Assembly (NCBI GenBank): GCA_948442015.1
Contig: CAOJRP010000010.1
Coordinates: 1 to 50,436 of the forward strand
Direction of reading: 5' to 3'
DNA length: 50,436 nucleotides
Source: an uncultured Erysipelotrichaceae bacterium
GTDB taxonomy: Bacteria; Bacillota_I; Bacilli_A; RF39; UBA660
A program made the translations under genes and the position numbers. Below the pieces are notes generated by a model. It saw only the letters and a program-made list of their open reading frames with translations, did no database searches and was not told the DNA's origin. This document shows positions 1-8,499 of this stretch, in pieces (within the stretch, counting starts at the first letter, position 1; each line of letters starts with the position of its first letter).

Positions 1-70
1 TCAAAATTTGTAGAATATTTCTTATCTAGTTTTTATTATAAGAGTCTTTCTTTTAAATTTTTGTATAATA

Positions 71-91
71 AAAGATGCTCATAGAACATCT
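71..91 (-). terminator. Intrinsic terminator of the retron operon
   Basis: On the minus strand an 8-bp stem with one G-U pair (AGATGTTC / GAGCATCT, loop TAT) is followed by TTTTATT. The stem contains the stop codon of the reverse transcriptase gene, so transcription is predicted to stop right at the end of that reading frame. This bounds the retron operon at its 3' end. Confidence 0.7.
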
Positions 92-1329
92 GCTTTAATT
101 TTATTTTTGTTTATTAATCTTTGATAGCAATTATTTATTTTTTGATTATCTTTTAAATTTTTTATATTATTTTTCTGATAAATTAAATTTTTTTGTTTTT
201 TATTTATACCTTTTGGAAAATACTCATCATATTCTTTTATAAATAATCTATAACGATCATGTACTTTACCCTCCACCATTTTAATATGTTGATAATTTCC
301 ATAAAATTTTAAATATAAATTATATATTTTAAAATAATCACTAATATTACTAATATTTTCTATTTCTTTTTTCAAGTATTTATATTGAGTATGGATTTCT
401 AAATGTTTTTCATTAGCAACCCTAGTTCTATTTCCATTTACATAAACTCCTGTTATTTTTTTTACACTTTCCTTTTTATAACTATGAACTTTTTGTCTTT
501 TTATTAACATATCATTTCCTTTAATAATACCAAATAATCTGTCAATAAAAAATTGTGGTATTTCTTTTTGACTACTAAAGACTACATCATCTACATATAT
601 TGACATATCAATATTATTTTCTTTTGCTAAATAATATAGAAAATTAAATAAACTATAATTTACAAGGTATGCTAACGTAGAACTTTGAGATAATCCTTGT
701 CCTAAACGATATGAGGTATCGTCTGCTTTACAAGTAGATAAAACCGAATAAAACATTGCTATATCTGAAGATAAATGAAATTTACTTTTAAAAAACAAAT
801 ATAACTTATACTTAGTAACAGATGGATAGAAATCTTTTAAATCAATTGCAAAAACATACCTTTCTCCAATATGAACTTGTGCATTAGTATGATATGATCG
901 TTGTTTAACAGCAGAATGCAAATATGGAATAACACTTTTTTGTTTAATGCCCCTTACTTTTTTGTCAAGTAAAATATTCATTAAAATTTTATTAAATTTT
1001 TTCTGAGATTTTTTTAGCCATTCTGTATTTATAGTAGATATTTTTCTATATTTTGTACTATCTTCTCCATAAGGAATCTCATTTAATCTTTTAGTTATAT
1101 CTTTTTCAATACAAAGAAATTTTTGATATTTTTCTTCTTTAGTTTGACTATCTTCTGCCCACGATTTCATAATATAAAAAGTATCATAAAAATTATCTAT
1201 GTTTTTATCTAAATGCTTAATATTTATATTATATGGAATATCTAACATTTCCTTAATAATAGTTGGCTTTGTTACCCCATATAATCTTGATTCATGTATT
1301 TTTTGTTCTATTAGTTTATCCAAATTCAT
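79..1329 (-). CDS. Retron-type reverse transcriptase
   Basis: A 416-residue reverse transcriptase expected to copy part of the upstream structured RNA into multicopy single-stranded DNA. Motifs in order: NAQVH (149-153), the retron NAxxH signature; the first catalytic aspartate in DLKDF (163-167); GQGLSQSS (210-217); the active-site YVDD (245-248); and ITG-VYVN (292-298), matching the retron (V/I)TG motif. The C-terminal ~90 residues are Lys/Asn-rich and suit binding of the RNA. The ATG follows AGAGGTG at good spacing and overlaps the end of the small membrane-protein gene by 14 bp, so the two are translationally coupled. Presence of both retron motifs argues against a group II intron or DGR enzyme. 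The exact retron type is not certain. Confidence 0.93.
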   Translation of the reverse strand: MNLDKLIEQKIHESRLYGVTKPTIIKEMLDIPYNINIKHLDKNIDNFYDTFYIMKSWAEDSQTKEEKYQKFLCIEKDITKRLNEIPYGEDSTKYRKISTINTEWLKKSQKKFNKILMNILLDKKVRGIKQKSVIPYLHSAVKQRSYHTNAQVHIGERYVFAIDLKDFYPSVTKYKLYLFFKSKFHLSSDIAMFYSVLSTCKADDTSYRLGQGLSQSSTLAYLVNYSLFNFLYYLAKENNIDMSIYVDDVVFSSQKEIPQFFIDRLFGIIKGNDMLIKRQKVHSYKKESVKKITGVYVNGNRTRVANEKHLEIHTQYKYLKKEIENISNISDYFKIYNLYLKFYGNYQHIKMVEGKVHDRYRLFIKEYDEYFPKGINKKQKNLIYQKNNIKNLKDNQKINNCYQRLINKNKIKADVL

Positions 1330-1564
1330 AGTTCACCTCTTTAAAAACAAAAATTCTATTATTACACAAATAATAGAATGACCTGTTCAAAATTAATCTA
1401 ACAATCTCAACAACGAAATTCAAAAAAACTTCATTAGTTAGTAATATTACTAATGATGGAAAAATAAGAACCAAAAGAAAATCCTTTTTAGAAAAATTAA
1501 TTTCAAAATCTCTTTTACTTTTTTTCTTACTTTTCTCAGATGAGTATTTAATTTTACCATCCAT
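1316..1564 (-). CDS. Small membrane protein, candidate retron effector
   Basis: An 82-residue protein between the structured RNA and the reverse transcriptase. It has a strongly basic N-terminus (Lys/Ser-rich, residues 4-18), a hydrophobic segment at about 29-43, a second amphipathic or hydrophobic segment at about 46-60, and a short aromatic tail. A strong ribosome site (GGAGGTG) sits 7 bases before the ATG. The position inside the retron unit and the 14-bp overlap with the enzyme gene suggest it is the accessory effector. Some described retrons (Ec48 and other type IV systems) use a two-transmembrane effector; similarity to them is by layout only, and I do not recognise a named family in the sequence. 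Confidence 0.75.
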   Translation of the reverse strand: MDGKIKYSSEKSKKKSKRDFEINFSKKDFLLVLIFPSLVILLTNEVFLNFVVEIVRLILNRSFYYLCNNRIFVFKEVNYEFG

Positions 1565-1594
1565 TTTTCTTCACCTCCAATAATAATTATTACT

Positions 1595-1817
1595 AGAGGC
1601 CTCATTGACTAAATTGATTGTCAATAGAACAGGCCATCTAGCTATACCATAGTAATATGGTATAGCTACTTATTAGGTATTACATCAATATGATTAGCAA
1701 TTTTTAGTAGCAATTCTTACTGATGCTCCCTAATTAAGAGACGACCACAAATAATATAGCCAAAAGATTGCGAATACTCTAAAAGAGTATCGAGTAAATC
1801 AATGAGCTTCGTTGTAT
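1595..1817 (-). ncRNA. Candidate retron msr-msd RNA
   Basis: The untranslated leader between the promoter and the membrane-protein gene folds heavily. Reading the minus strand: an a1 segment CTCATTGA (1806-1799) pairs perfectly with a2 TCAATGAG (1608-1601), extended inward by a G-U and an A-U pair; inside lie a hairpin at 1771-1793, a short hairpin around 1731-1745, a long imperfect stem closed by CATCA/TGATG (about 1682-1725), a perfect 13-bp stem with a four-base loop (1639-1668), and a stem GGCCT/AGGCC with inner ATTGAC/GTCAAT (1596-1635). Terminal complementary segments around several hairpins are the msr-msd layout. The priming guanosine and the msr/msd boundary cannot be fixed by eye. 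Confidence 0.7.
1639..1668 (-). repeat. Perfect 13-bp hairpin, candidate msd stem
   Basis: TAGCTATACCATA and its exact reverse complement are separated by four bases. It is the most stable hairpin of the leader and the best candidate for the part copied into msDNA. No T-run follows it on the minus strand, so it is not a terminator. Confidence 0.7.
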
Positions 1818-1822
1818 TTATA

Positions 1823-1851
1823 ATTATATACTTTTTTGGACACAAAATCAA
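1823..1851 (-). promoter_or_regulatory. Sigma-A-like promoter of the retron
   Basis: TTGATT (1851-1846) and TATAAT (1828-1823) are separated by exactly 17 bases on the minus strand. The predicted start near 1815-1817 lies about ten bases before the a1 segment, so the RNA would begin just outside the a1/a2 stem, as expected for a retron transcript. Confidence 0.75.
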
Positions 1852-1877
1852 TATTTTTTACCAATTTTTTCCATAAT

Positions 1878-1901
1878 AAAAGTACTTACTTGAAGTACCT
1901 T
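1878..1901 (-). terminator. Possible terminator upstream of the retron promoter
   Basis: A 9-bp stem with one G-U pair (AAGGTACTT / AAGTACTTT, loop CAAGT) is followed by TTTTATT on the minus strand. It would end transcription coming from the SNF2 gene side and insulate the retron promoter. The T-run is short. Confidence 0.45.
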
Positions 1902-1914
1902 ATTTTGTATTTAC

Positions 1915-1989
1915 TTACGTTATAGCCATTCCTCTTTTTTGGGCTAAAACTATTCCACCATGTCCAGCATCTACAACCACTTTTGTCAT
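1915..1989 (-). pseudogene. Amidase_3-like N-terminal remnant
   Basis: A 24-codon reading frame begins with an ATG preceded by a good ribosome site (GAGGTGATAAAC) and encodes MTKVVVDAGHGG, the start of an N-acetylmuramoyl-L-alanine amidase (Amidase_3) domain, where the histidine binds zinc. After GG the similarity stops and the frame ends at TAA. The rest of an amidase is not visible between here and the left edge. It may be a gene remnant whose body was lost when the retron arrived. It lies 60 bp after the SNF2 gene. The match rests on about ten residues, so chance or a true small peptide remains possible. Confidence 0.4.
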
Positions 1990-2049
1990 GTTTATCACCT
2001 CAATATAATCTATGATAAACATCCTATTTAGACACTATACTTTTATAAA

Positions 2050-5000
2050 TTACTCTTCTGTATATGCTAACAAATCTTTAATATCTTTTTCCGTCAATGA
2101 AGATAAAGCCTCACTATTATGCCCTTCAATCAAATTATCTCTTAAAACTTTCTTCTTTTCTTGCAGTTCAATGATACGCTCTTCAATAGTCCCTTTCGTC
2201 ACAAGTTTCAACACAGTAACTTTCTTTGTCTGACCAATACGATGTGCTCTATCTGTAGCTTGGTCCTCAACAGATGGATTCCACCAAATATCCAAATGAA
2301 TTACTGTATCAGCACCAACTAAATTAAGACCTGTTCCCCCAGCTTTTAAAGTTATCAAGAAACAACTAGTATCATCCTCATTGAACTTATCTACCAATCT
2401 AACTCTTTCCTTATTCTTAACATCCCCATCAATCATATAAGAAGAAATACCTTCTTTTTCAAACTCTTTTTGAACATTTTTTAATACTCTCTTAAAACTG
2501 CTAAAAATCAACATCTTATGCCCATTTTCAATACTATCCTTAACAATATTTATTAACTCTTCAATCTTCGCTCTTTCCCCATCATAATTTTCATACATAA
2601 CACTAGGGTCAATACATATTTGTCGTAATTTTGTTAAAAGTTGTAACAACTTGATTCTTGATTTCAAGAAACCTTCGGTAGCAATAATCTCATCCATTTC
2701 TCGTTTAGTATCTTCTAATTCTTTCATATACAAAAGCTTTTGTTTCTTAGGCAATTCAATATAAATCTTGTTCTCAATCTTATCAGGTAAAGACTCTGCT
2801 ACTTCACTTTTCTTTCTTCTTAAAATAAAAGGCTTAATTTGCAAACTCAAAGTTTTTAACACTTCCAAATCTTCCTCTGCTACATCATGAACATTATACT
2901 TCTCTTTAAACTTAGCTAAAGAATTTAAGTACCCTGGCATAATAAAATCAAAAATGCTCCATAATTCCGTAATATTATTCTCAACAGGAGTACCTGTTAA
3001 AGCAACTTTACACTTACTCTTAATCTTCTTAATCTCCCTAGTCATTCCTGCTTGGTAATTTTTAATTGTCTGAGCTTCATCAATAACACATAACTCAAAA
3101 TCCATATTTTCATATTCGTCATTATCATTACGAATTAACCCATAAGTAGTAATAAAAATATTATATTTATCTTTATTATTTAAAACTTCCAATCTTTTAG
3201 CTTTATTCTCAGCGACAACTACATATTTTAAATCACTACCAAACTTTTCAAATTCCTTTTGCCAGTTATAAATCAGTGATGTCGGAGCCACAATCAAAAT
3301 CTTCGCGTCTTTATTTTCTTCTAAAATTTGCTTAATAAAGGAAATTGTTTGAACACTCTTACCAAGCCCCATTTCATCGGCTAAAATGCCCCCTAAATCA
3401 CACTTATAGATTGTTGTTAGCCACCTAACTCCTTCTTTTTGATAATCTCTTAATACTTTACTATCATTTTTATCGAAAGAAACTTCCAAATCTTTATACT
3501 TTGCAAAATTCTTAATAAAGTCATCAAACAAATTATTAGTCTTAATATCCTTATAGCGATTATTTTTCAAACTATCTATATACAATGCTCGATATTTAGG
3601 TATTTCAGCACTACCATTTTCGATATCCACACCACTGATTTCCAAATCTTGCATTAAAGCATTTAAATTAGATAATTCTTCATTCTCATTTAAAGAAACC
3701 ACATTATTATTCTTAAGCTTATAATACTTTTTCTTAGCTTTTAGAGCTTTAAACAACCCGTTTAATTCATTTGAGTCTAAACCTTCAACATCAAACTTAT
3801 AAGACAATATCCCATCTTCTCCAATAGAAAAGTTATTATTAGTTTTCATCTTCTTAAAAATATTAATACTATCTATTTTCTTACTAGTAAATACTTCATA
3901 TTTTTCCGCTAAAACTGACAAATTCTCATCTAAAAAACTATAAATTCCCTCTTCATCAGCTAAAACTAGTTCCTTATTCTCTTCCCTAAAACCAAAGCCA
4001 AGCATTTCACTATAAACTTCGTCTTCAGTGTCCTTATCTCTTAAAAAATCAGATTTCTCAGAATATCCTACTTCTTTGCCACTATAATCAAATTTCACTT
4101 GACATTTCAACTTACTATATAAAATATCAAAATACAACTTCGTATTTACTTCTTTAGGCAAATCGATATCTGTAATTGCTTCATCTATTTCAATATTGCC
4201 CTTCATTTTTCGAAACAAGCCTTCACCAAACTTATTAATTGTCTCTTTTTTAAATTCTAAACTACTAATTCTTTGCTGTTCTAGTACTTTTAAATAATTA
4301 CTTTCAAACTCATTTAAAATATACAAATTATGCTTATAAACAACATATTTTTTACTTTCTAATAAAACATGGTAATTAGTAAAATCTTCAATAGTTACTT
4401 TAAAATTATCATTTGTTTCTTCTAATTTATACTTTGTTGGCATTCCATCTAGTACAGCATTTATTTCACCTAAACCAGCTATTTTAAAAGTTCTATTTTT
4501 TAGTAAAGATAGTATTGACTCAAAGTCTCTAACATTCATATCTAAGGGACTCATATAATAATTATCTTGAGTAGCACCATTTAAAATAAAATCAAATATT
4601 TCTTTATCTTCTTTATCAAAATAATGCTTGTTTGGGTCATAAGTAAAATTTTTCCCAAATTCAAAAGCTCTATTTCTTCGATAAGCTCTCATAAAATTAT
4701 AAAATTTATTATCATTAAGAGTATATAACTTTTTAACTCCAAGAAACAACTTTAAAGAAATACTATTATTATGAAATTCAAATTCAAAATCCAAATTAAG
4801 TTTCTCTTTTATTTCCTTTTTATCATTATTAACAAATAAATTTAAAACATTCAAAGAAGCTTCTAAAGGATTAACATACTCTTTAGAAAATATTTCGTCA
4901 GAATAAAAATACAATACAGTAGCAATATGGGGACAAGCTTGACTTCTTCTAAACCTCTCACAGTTACATCTAATGCTATGTAATGCCCCACCATTATTTT

Positions 5001-5175
5001 TTATTTCTGTTTTATAAACTTTATTAAGATATTTATCTTTTACTTCAAAATTATGCAAATATTTTTCTTCACATATTTCGGAAGATACATATTTTATATT
5101 TCTATATGGATATGTTACTCCTTCATAATAGTTATTATATCCAACTACTTGATTTATTAATTGGTCTAGTCTCAT
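2050..5175 (-). CDS. SWIM-SNF2 family helicase
   Basis: About 1041 residues. The N-terminus carries a SWIM zinc finger (CNC followed by ACPH, about residues 70-83), then a long family-specific region, then a SNF2 ATPase core: Walker A DEMGLGKS, the DEAQ box in VIDEAQTIKN, and the helicase C-terminal part with SSFKR, TLKAGGTGLNL and the closing motif DRAHRIGQ. Such enzymes translocate on double-stranded DNA and remodel protein-DNA complexes; the bacterial substrate is not well established. I start at the ATG at 5175 because AGGGGTGG lies just upstream; an in-frame start 11 codons earlier lacks a ribosome site. Length and motifs look intact. Confidence 0.93.
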   Translation of the reverse strand: MRLDQLINQVVGYNNYYEGVTYPYRNIKYVSSEICEEKYLHNFEVKDKYLNKVYKTEIKNNGGALHSIRCNCERFRRSQACPHIATVLYFYSDEIFSKEYVNPLEASLNVLNLFVNNDKKEIKEKLNLDFEFEFHNNSISLKLFLGVKKLYTLNDNKFYNFMRAYRRNRAFEFGKNFTYDPNKHYFDKEDKEIFDFILNGATQDNYYMSPLDMNVRDFESILSLLKNRTFKIAGLGEINAVLDGMPTKYKLEETNDNFKVTIEDFTNYHVLLESKKYVVYKHNLYILNEFESNYLKVLEQQRISSLEFKKETINKFGEGLFRKMKGNIEIDEAITDIDLPKEVNTKLYFDILYSKLKCQVKFDYSGKEVGYSEKSDFLRDKDTEDEVYSEMLGFGFREENKELVLADEEGIYSFLDENLSVLAEKYEVFTSKKIDSINIFKKMKTNNNFSIGEDGILSYKFDVEGLDSNELNGLFKALKAKKKYYKLKNNNVVSLNENEELSNLNALMQDLEISGVDIENGSAEIPKYRALYIDSLKNNRYKDIKTNNLFDDFIKNFAKYKDLEVSFDKNDSKVLRDYQKEGVRWLTTIYKCDLGGILADEMGLGKSVQTISFIKQILEENKDAKILIVAPTSLIYNWQKEFEKFGSDLKYVVVAENKAKRLEVLNNKDKYNIFITTYGLIRNDNDEYENMDFELCVIDEAQTIKNYQAGMTREIKKIKSKCKVALTGTPVENNITELWSIFDFIMPGYLNSLAKFKEKYNVHDVAEEDLEVLKTLSLQIKPFILRRKKSEVAESLPDKIENKIYIELPKKQKLLYMKELEDTKREMDEIIATEGFLKSRIKLLQLLTKLRQICIDPSVMYENYDGERAKIEELINIVKDSIENGHKMLIFSSFKRVLKNVQKEFEKEGISSYMIDGDVKNKERVRLVDKFNEDDTSCFLITLKAGGTGLNLVGADTVIHLDIWWNPSVEDQATDRAHRIGQTKKVTVLKLVTKGTIEERIIELQEKKKVLRDNLIEGHNSEALSSLTEKDIKDLLAYTEE

Positions 5176-5227
5176 AAATGCCACCCCTGTCGAGTAACAT
5201 TTTACCATATATTCCCAACTATGTCAT

Positions 5228-6301
5228 TTAATTTAAAGCATTTTTAATACAATATCCTAAATTATATTCAATTAAGTCGATAAACAATTTTTTAGCATCA
5301 TTATTCATTCCTTTAACACTTTTTATAACACCTATAATTTTCTTCAAATTTACTATATCATATAAATCTTCAATATCAGCATCATATAAAGCATTAAATA
5401 GAGTATCAGTTAAATATCTTCTCTCTTCATCGGTATAATTATTTATCCATTCGTTCATACTTTTAGCAATATTCTTACTAAATCTACTTAAAGGAGCAAT
5501 CTCTAACTCTTTATCATTTATACACCATGTACATAAAGCATGTGATAAAACATCTTTTCTTGTCGACTTAACAACAATGGGGTCACACTTTTTATTTAAT
5601 AAAACTCCCACAACACTATAATTAGGCATTATACAAACAAGTTTCTTTCCTATTTTTGCAAACTCTTCCGAATTAAGTTCTTTTTCTCTAAACCCAGGTC
5701 CATCGTTACAATAAATTTTCTTTATTCTAAAATAATCAATAGATTTAGCATACATTCCGGCAACCATGGCAAGATTTCCGCCTTTAGAATGACCACCAAT
5801 ATAAACTGTATGGTCTAAAATTGACAAACACTTAGAAATATATTCCATAGCACTCTTCTGACACCTAACAGGAAACTCATAAGAAAGAGCAAAATCTTCT
5901 TTCCAGCCACTTAATAAATGGTCAGTCCCCTCAAAAGTAACATATGTAAATTTCCCCTTAACTTTTATACACATTGCTGAAAACTGACTTTCTCTATCTC
6001 CCTTATAAACATAATTATATAACAAATTATTTTTATAACGGGGCTTATCTTTAATCGCCATCAATAATTTATAAGAATCACGAAATGCAATACCGAACTT
6101 GGCATATTCCTTATAAGAATAGGTTCTAAAAAATAAGTTAGCAGCATCTTGTAAGTTAATCGTATCTCTTCCCTCACTTACAATATCTTTAAAATCGATA
6201 TAAGCAAGTTCCGAATAAACTAGATTATCTATATCATTAAATTTTTCAATTGTATAACTTCGATTACCATATTTTTCGATATAACTAAAAATTGTGCCCA
6301 T
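5228..6301 (-). CDS. DUF2974 / Mbeg1-like alpha/beta hydrolase
   Basis: A 357-residue protein of the Mbeg1-like (DUF2974) family of lipase-fold hydrolases. The nucleophile elbow is GGHSKGG (Ser preceded by Gly-His), followed by NLAMVAGMYA; an upstream FEGTD matches the usual FRGTD strand of lipase-like proteins, and conserved NDGPGF follows the nucleophile. No signal peptide is seen, so it is probably cytoplasmic. The substrate is unknown. It follows htrA on the same strand after a clear terminator, and lies just upstream of the helicase gene. GAGATGA upstream of the ATG supports the start. Confidence 0.85.
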   Translation of the reverse strand: MGTIFSYIEKYGNRSYTIEKFNDIDNLVYSELAYIDFKDIVSEGRDTINLQDAANLFFRTYSYKEYAKFGIAFRDSYKLLMAIKDKPRYKNNLLYNYVYKGDRESQFSAMCIKVKGKFTYVTFEGTDHLLSGWKEDFALSYEFPVRCQKSAMEYISKCLSILDHTVYIGGHSKGGNLAMVAGMYAKSIDYFRIKKIYCNDGPGFREKELNSEEFAKIGKKLVCIMPNYSVVGVLLNKKCDPIVVKSTRKDVLSHALCTWCINDKELEIAPLSRFSKNIAKSMNEWINNYTDEERRYLTDTLFNALYDADIEDLYDIVNLKKIIGVIKSVKGMNNDAKKLFIDLIEYNLGYCIKNALN

Positions 6302-6345
6302 AAAAAATCATCTCTTTAATTAATTATATAACAAAATTTAAAAAA

Positions 6346-6369
6346 CTAACTCTTTTTCTTATGAGTTAG
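6346..6369 (-). terminator. Terminator after htrA
   Basis: CTAACTC and GAGTTAG form a 7-bp stem with a ten-base A/G-rich loop on the minus strand, followed by TTTTTT. The htrA stop codon overlaps its 5' side. Confidence 0.75.
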
Positions 6370-7471
6370 CTCCTAATTTGACAGTTACTTCTTGTTCCTT
6401 TTTATTTCTTATTAACTTCATTTTAACTTCATCTCCAACCTCATGCTTATATAACTCACTTCTAAAAGATGAAATTGATGTGATTTTTTTGTCTTCTATC
6501 TCAGTAACAACATCTCCCGCTTTAATTCCTGCTTTGGCAGCTGGAGAATCATCTACCACGGAATTAATAAATACACCATAATCAGCTTTAATATCCACAT
6601 CACTATAGTATTTAGCTGCCTCAAGTTCCATCATATTAATTCCAATATAAGGTCTTTTTATCTCTTCTCCTTTTTCTAGTTTTTCGGCAATATTTAAAGC
6701 ATCTTCTATAGGAATTGCAAAACCAATCCCCTCTACACCAGTTGCAGCAACTTTACTAGAAGTTATTCCAATTACTTCACCATTACTATTACATAAAGGA
6801 CCGCCACTATTTCCACTATTTATTGCAACATCAGTTTGGATTACATTCATTGCTACAGTATCATTATTTAACATTGAATTAGATAGACTAACAGTTATAG
6901 TACGATCTTTTCCAGACAATATTCCTCTTGTTACAGTCCAACCATACTCTTCACTGACAGGAGAACCTACAGCAAATGCTGTGTCCCCAACTCGTGTAGA
7001 TTCACTACTTCCAAGAGTTGCAATAACACTAATATCTTTGGAAGAAACTTCTAATATTGCAACATCACTATACTTGTCGCCACCGACTAAGGTAGCATCT
7101 AATATTTCGCCTTTAGTTAAAGTAACAGTAAACTTGTTACCTCCATTTATTACATGATAATTAGTTAAAATATAAGCTTTTTCTCCTTCTACTTTATAAA
7201 CAAAACCAGTTCCTGAGCTATAAGCTTTTTCATTTTTATAACTAAGAACAGTCACAACAGCATCATAAACTTTTTCAACAGCATCAGCAATCCCCGTATC
7301 TGTTACTGTAACCTCTTTTTCTGTTTTCGTAATATTTGTTATCTCTTCTACTGAATTAGGGTGGTCTTTAAAATATTTAATCGTCAGCCCTACTCCTAAG
7401 CACAAAGTTAAAACTCCGACAATTACTATAATTAAAGCTTCCACAAAATAATTTTTCTTTTTAGTTTCCAT
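6359..7471 (-). CDS. htrA: HtrA/DegP-like membrane-anchored serine protease
   Basis: About 370 residues. One N-terminal membrane segment (about residues 8-28) anchors a trypsin-like domain outside the cell, followed by a C-terminal PDZ domain. The catalytic triad is visible: His in LTNYHVI, Asp in YSDVAIL, Ser in NSGNSGGPL. HtrA proteins degrade or refold damaged exported proteins, and the PDZ domain binds substrate C-termini. The ATG at 7471 is chosen over an upstream TTG because it gives the standard short basic N-terminus; a GAGG lies about ten bases upstream. The start overlaps the end of the Abi_2 gene by 11 bp, so both are probably on one transcript. Confidence 0.93.
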   Translation of the reverse strand: METKKKNYFVEALIIVIVGVLTLCLGVGLTIKYFKDHPNSVEEITNITKTEKEVTVTDTGIADAVEKVYDAVVTVLSYKNEKAYSSGTGFVYKVEGEKAYILTNYHVINGGNKFTVTLTKGEILDATLVGGDKYSDVAILEVSSKDISVIATLGSSESTRVGDTAFAVGSPVSEEYGWTVTRGILSGKDRTITVSLSNSMLNNDTVAMNVIQTDVAINSGNSGGPLCNSNGEVIGITSSKVAATGVEGIGFAIPIEDALNIAEKLEKGEEIKRPYIGINMMELEAAKYYSDVDIKADYGVFINSVVDDSPAAKAGIKAGDVVTEIEDKKITSISSFRSELYKHEVGDEVKMKLIRNKKEQEVTVKLGANS

Positions 7472-8402
7472 ACATATCAATCCTCGCTATATCTTCAAAA
7501 TTTCTTGGAAAACCTGATGCATCTAATACTTTATTAATACTAATAGAATGCAGTTTTCCTTCAAGTATATTAACTTCATAAGCAAATTCATTAATTAAAA
7601 GAGTAAAATCGTCTTCTCTTAACATAAACTTCAAAATGATAATAAGTGCAAATAAATCTTCCTTACCATATATATATTCTCCATCTTGTTTAGGAATATT
7701 TAAAAGTTCATGATATTTTGTATTTTCGATAATCTTATGAGTTTTATGTTCATAGATTATATCTTCATGAGCACATAAATTCCTAAAGTTTGCTAAAATC
7801 GGTAAATATACTAATAACTGTTCAACACTTACGCCATAAATTTCTGCTATTTCTTTTTGGTCATCAGGTTTCAATATCGTAAATAACTCACTAACAATTC
7901 CAAATGATAGGACTTTAACAAGTATCCACAAAGGTACATACCCATAATTATTCATGTAATGTTCTGTCGCTGTATGTTGCACCCCATTAACTCTTATCTG
8001 TCTTTTCATTTTTTTCAGTAAATCATTCACTTGCTTAACTTTATCTTGACTACGATTAAAATTAGCTGGATTTAAATAATTTTTTTCTTTAATTCCGTAT
8101 TTTTTTGATAACACATAAGAGAAAATACTTTTAGCATTATTTTCTATTATAAGCAAATTTTTAAAAATTATATTTCTTATTTGCCTATCGAAATTAAAAA
8201 GTCCATACAACTCACGAAAGTTAGTACCTGGTATAAACATTCTATCTTTAAAAGATTTTAAAAACAAATGACGATATCCACTTATGAAGAAATAGTTTTC
8301 TCGTAGCAAAATATCTTTAGCATAATCAATATCATCAATTACTAAGCCTTTACTTTTTAAGATAGAAATCTGCTCGTCTAAAGTCTTGAATGTCTTTACC
8401 AT
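7461..8402 (-). CDS. Abi_2 (AbiD/AbiF-like) HEPN protein
   Basis: A 313-residue protein of the Abi_2 family. The N-terminal pattern (LDEQISILKSKGL, then ENYFFISGYRH) and LFNFDRQIRNII are typical, and the C-terminal half carries RNLCAHE, the R-x4-H motif of HEPN ribonucleases. Family members include lactococcal abortive-infection proteins that block phage growth. The ATG at 8402 has AGGTG six bases upstream. It sits between cwlD and htrA and overlaps htrA, which is an unusual setting for a defence gene. An abiF-type RNA, described near some such genes, has no room downstream. Activity is inferred from the family. Confidence 0.87.
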   Translation of the reverse strand: MVKTFKTLDEQISILKSKGLVIDDIDYAKDILLRENYFFISGYRHLFLKSFKDRMFIPGTNFRELYGLFNFDRQIRNIIFKNLLIIENNAKSIFSYVLSKKYGIKEKNYLNPANFNRSQDKVKQVNDLLKKMKRQIRVNGVQHTATEHYMNNYGYVPLWILVKVLSFGIVSELFTILKPDDQKEIAEIYGVSVEQLLVYLPILANFRNLCAHEDIIYEHKTHKIIENTKYHELLNIPKQDGEYIYGKEDLFALIIILKFMLREDDFTLLINEFAYEVNILEGKLHSISINKVLDASGFPRNFEDIARIDMYGN

Positions 8403-8499
8403 AGCTATCACCTATTATAGAATTATAACACATGAGCTAGATAAATGATATGGTTTTTATGTGATTTATTAGTTATAAATTTGTGAAAAATAAGTGAAA

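Noticed and set aside
1199-2233. Plus-strand frames of 60-73 codons at the left end
   Set aside because: They are antisense to the retron genes and the SNF2 helicase; no ribosome sites or domains.
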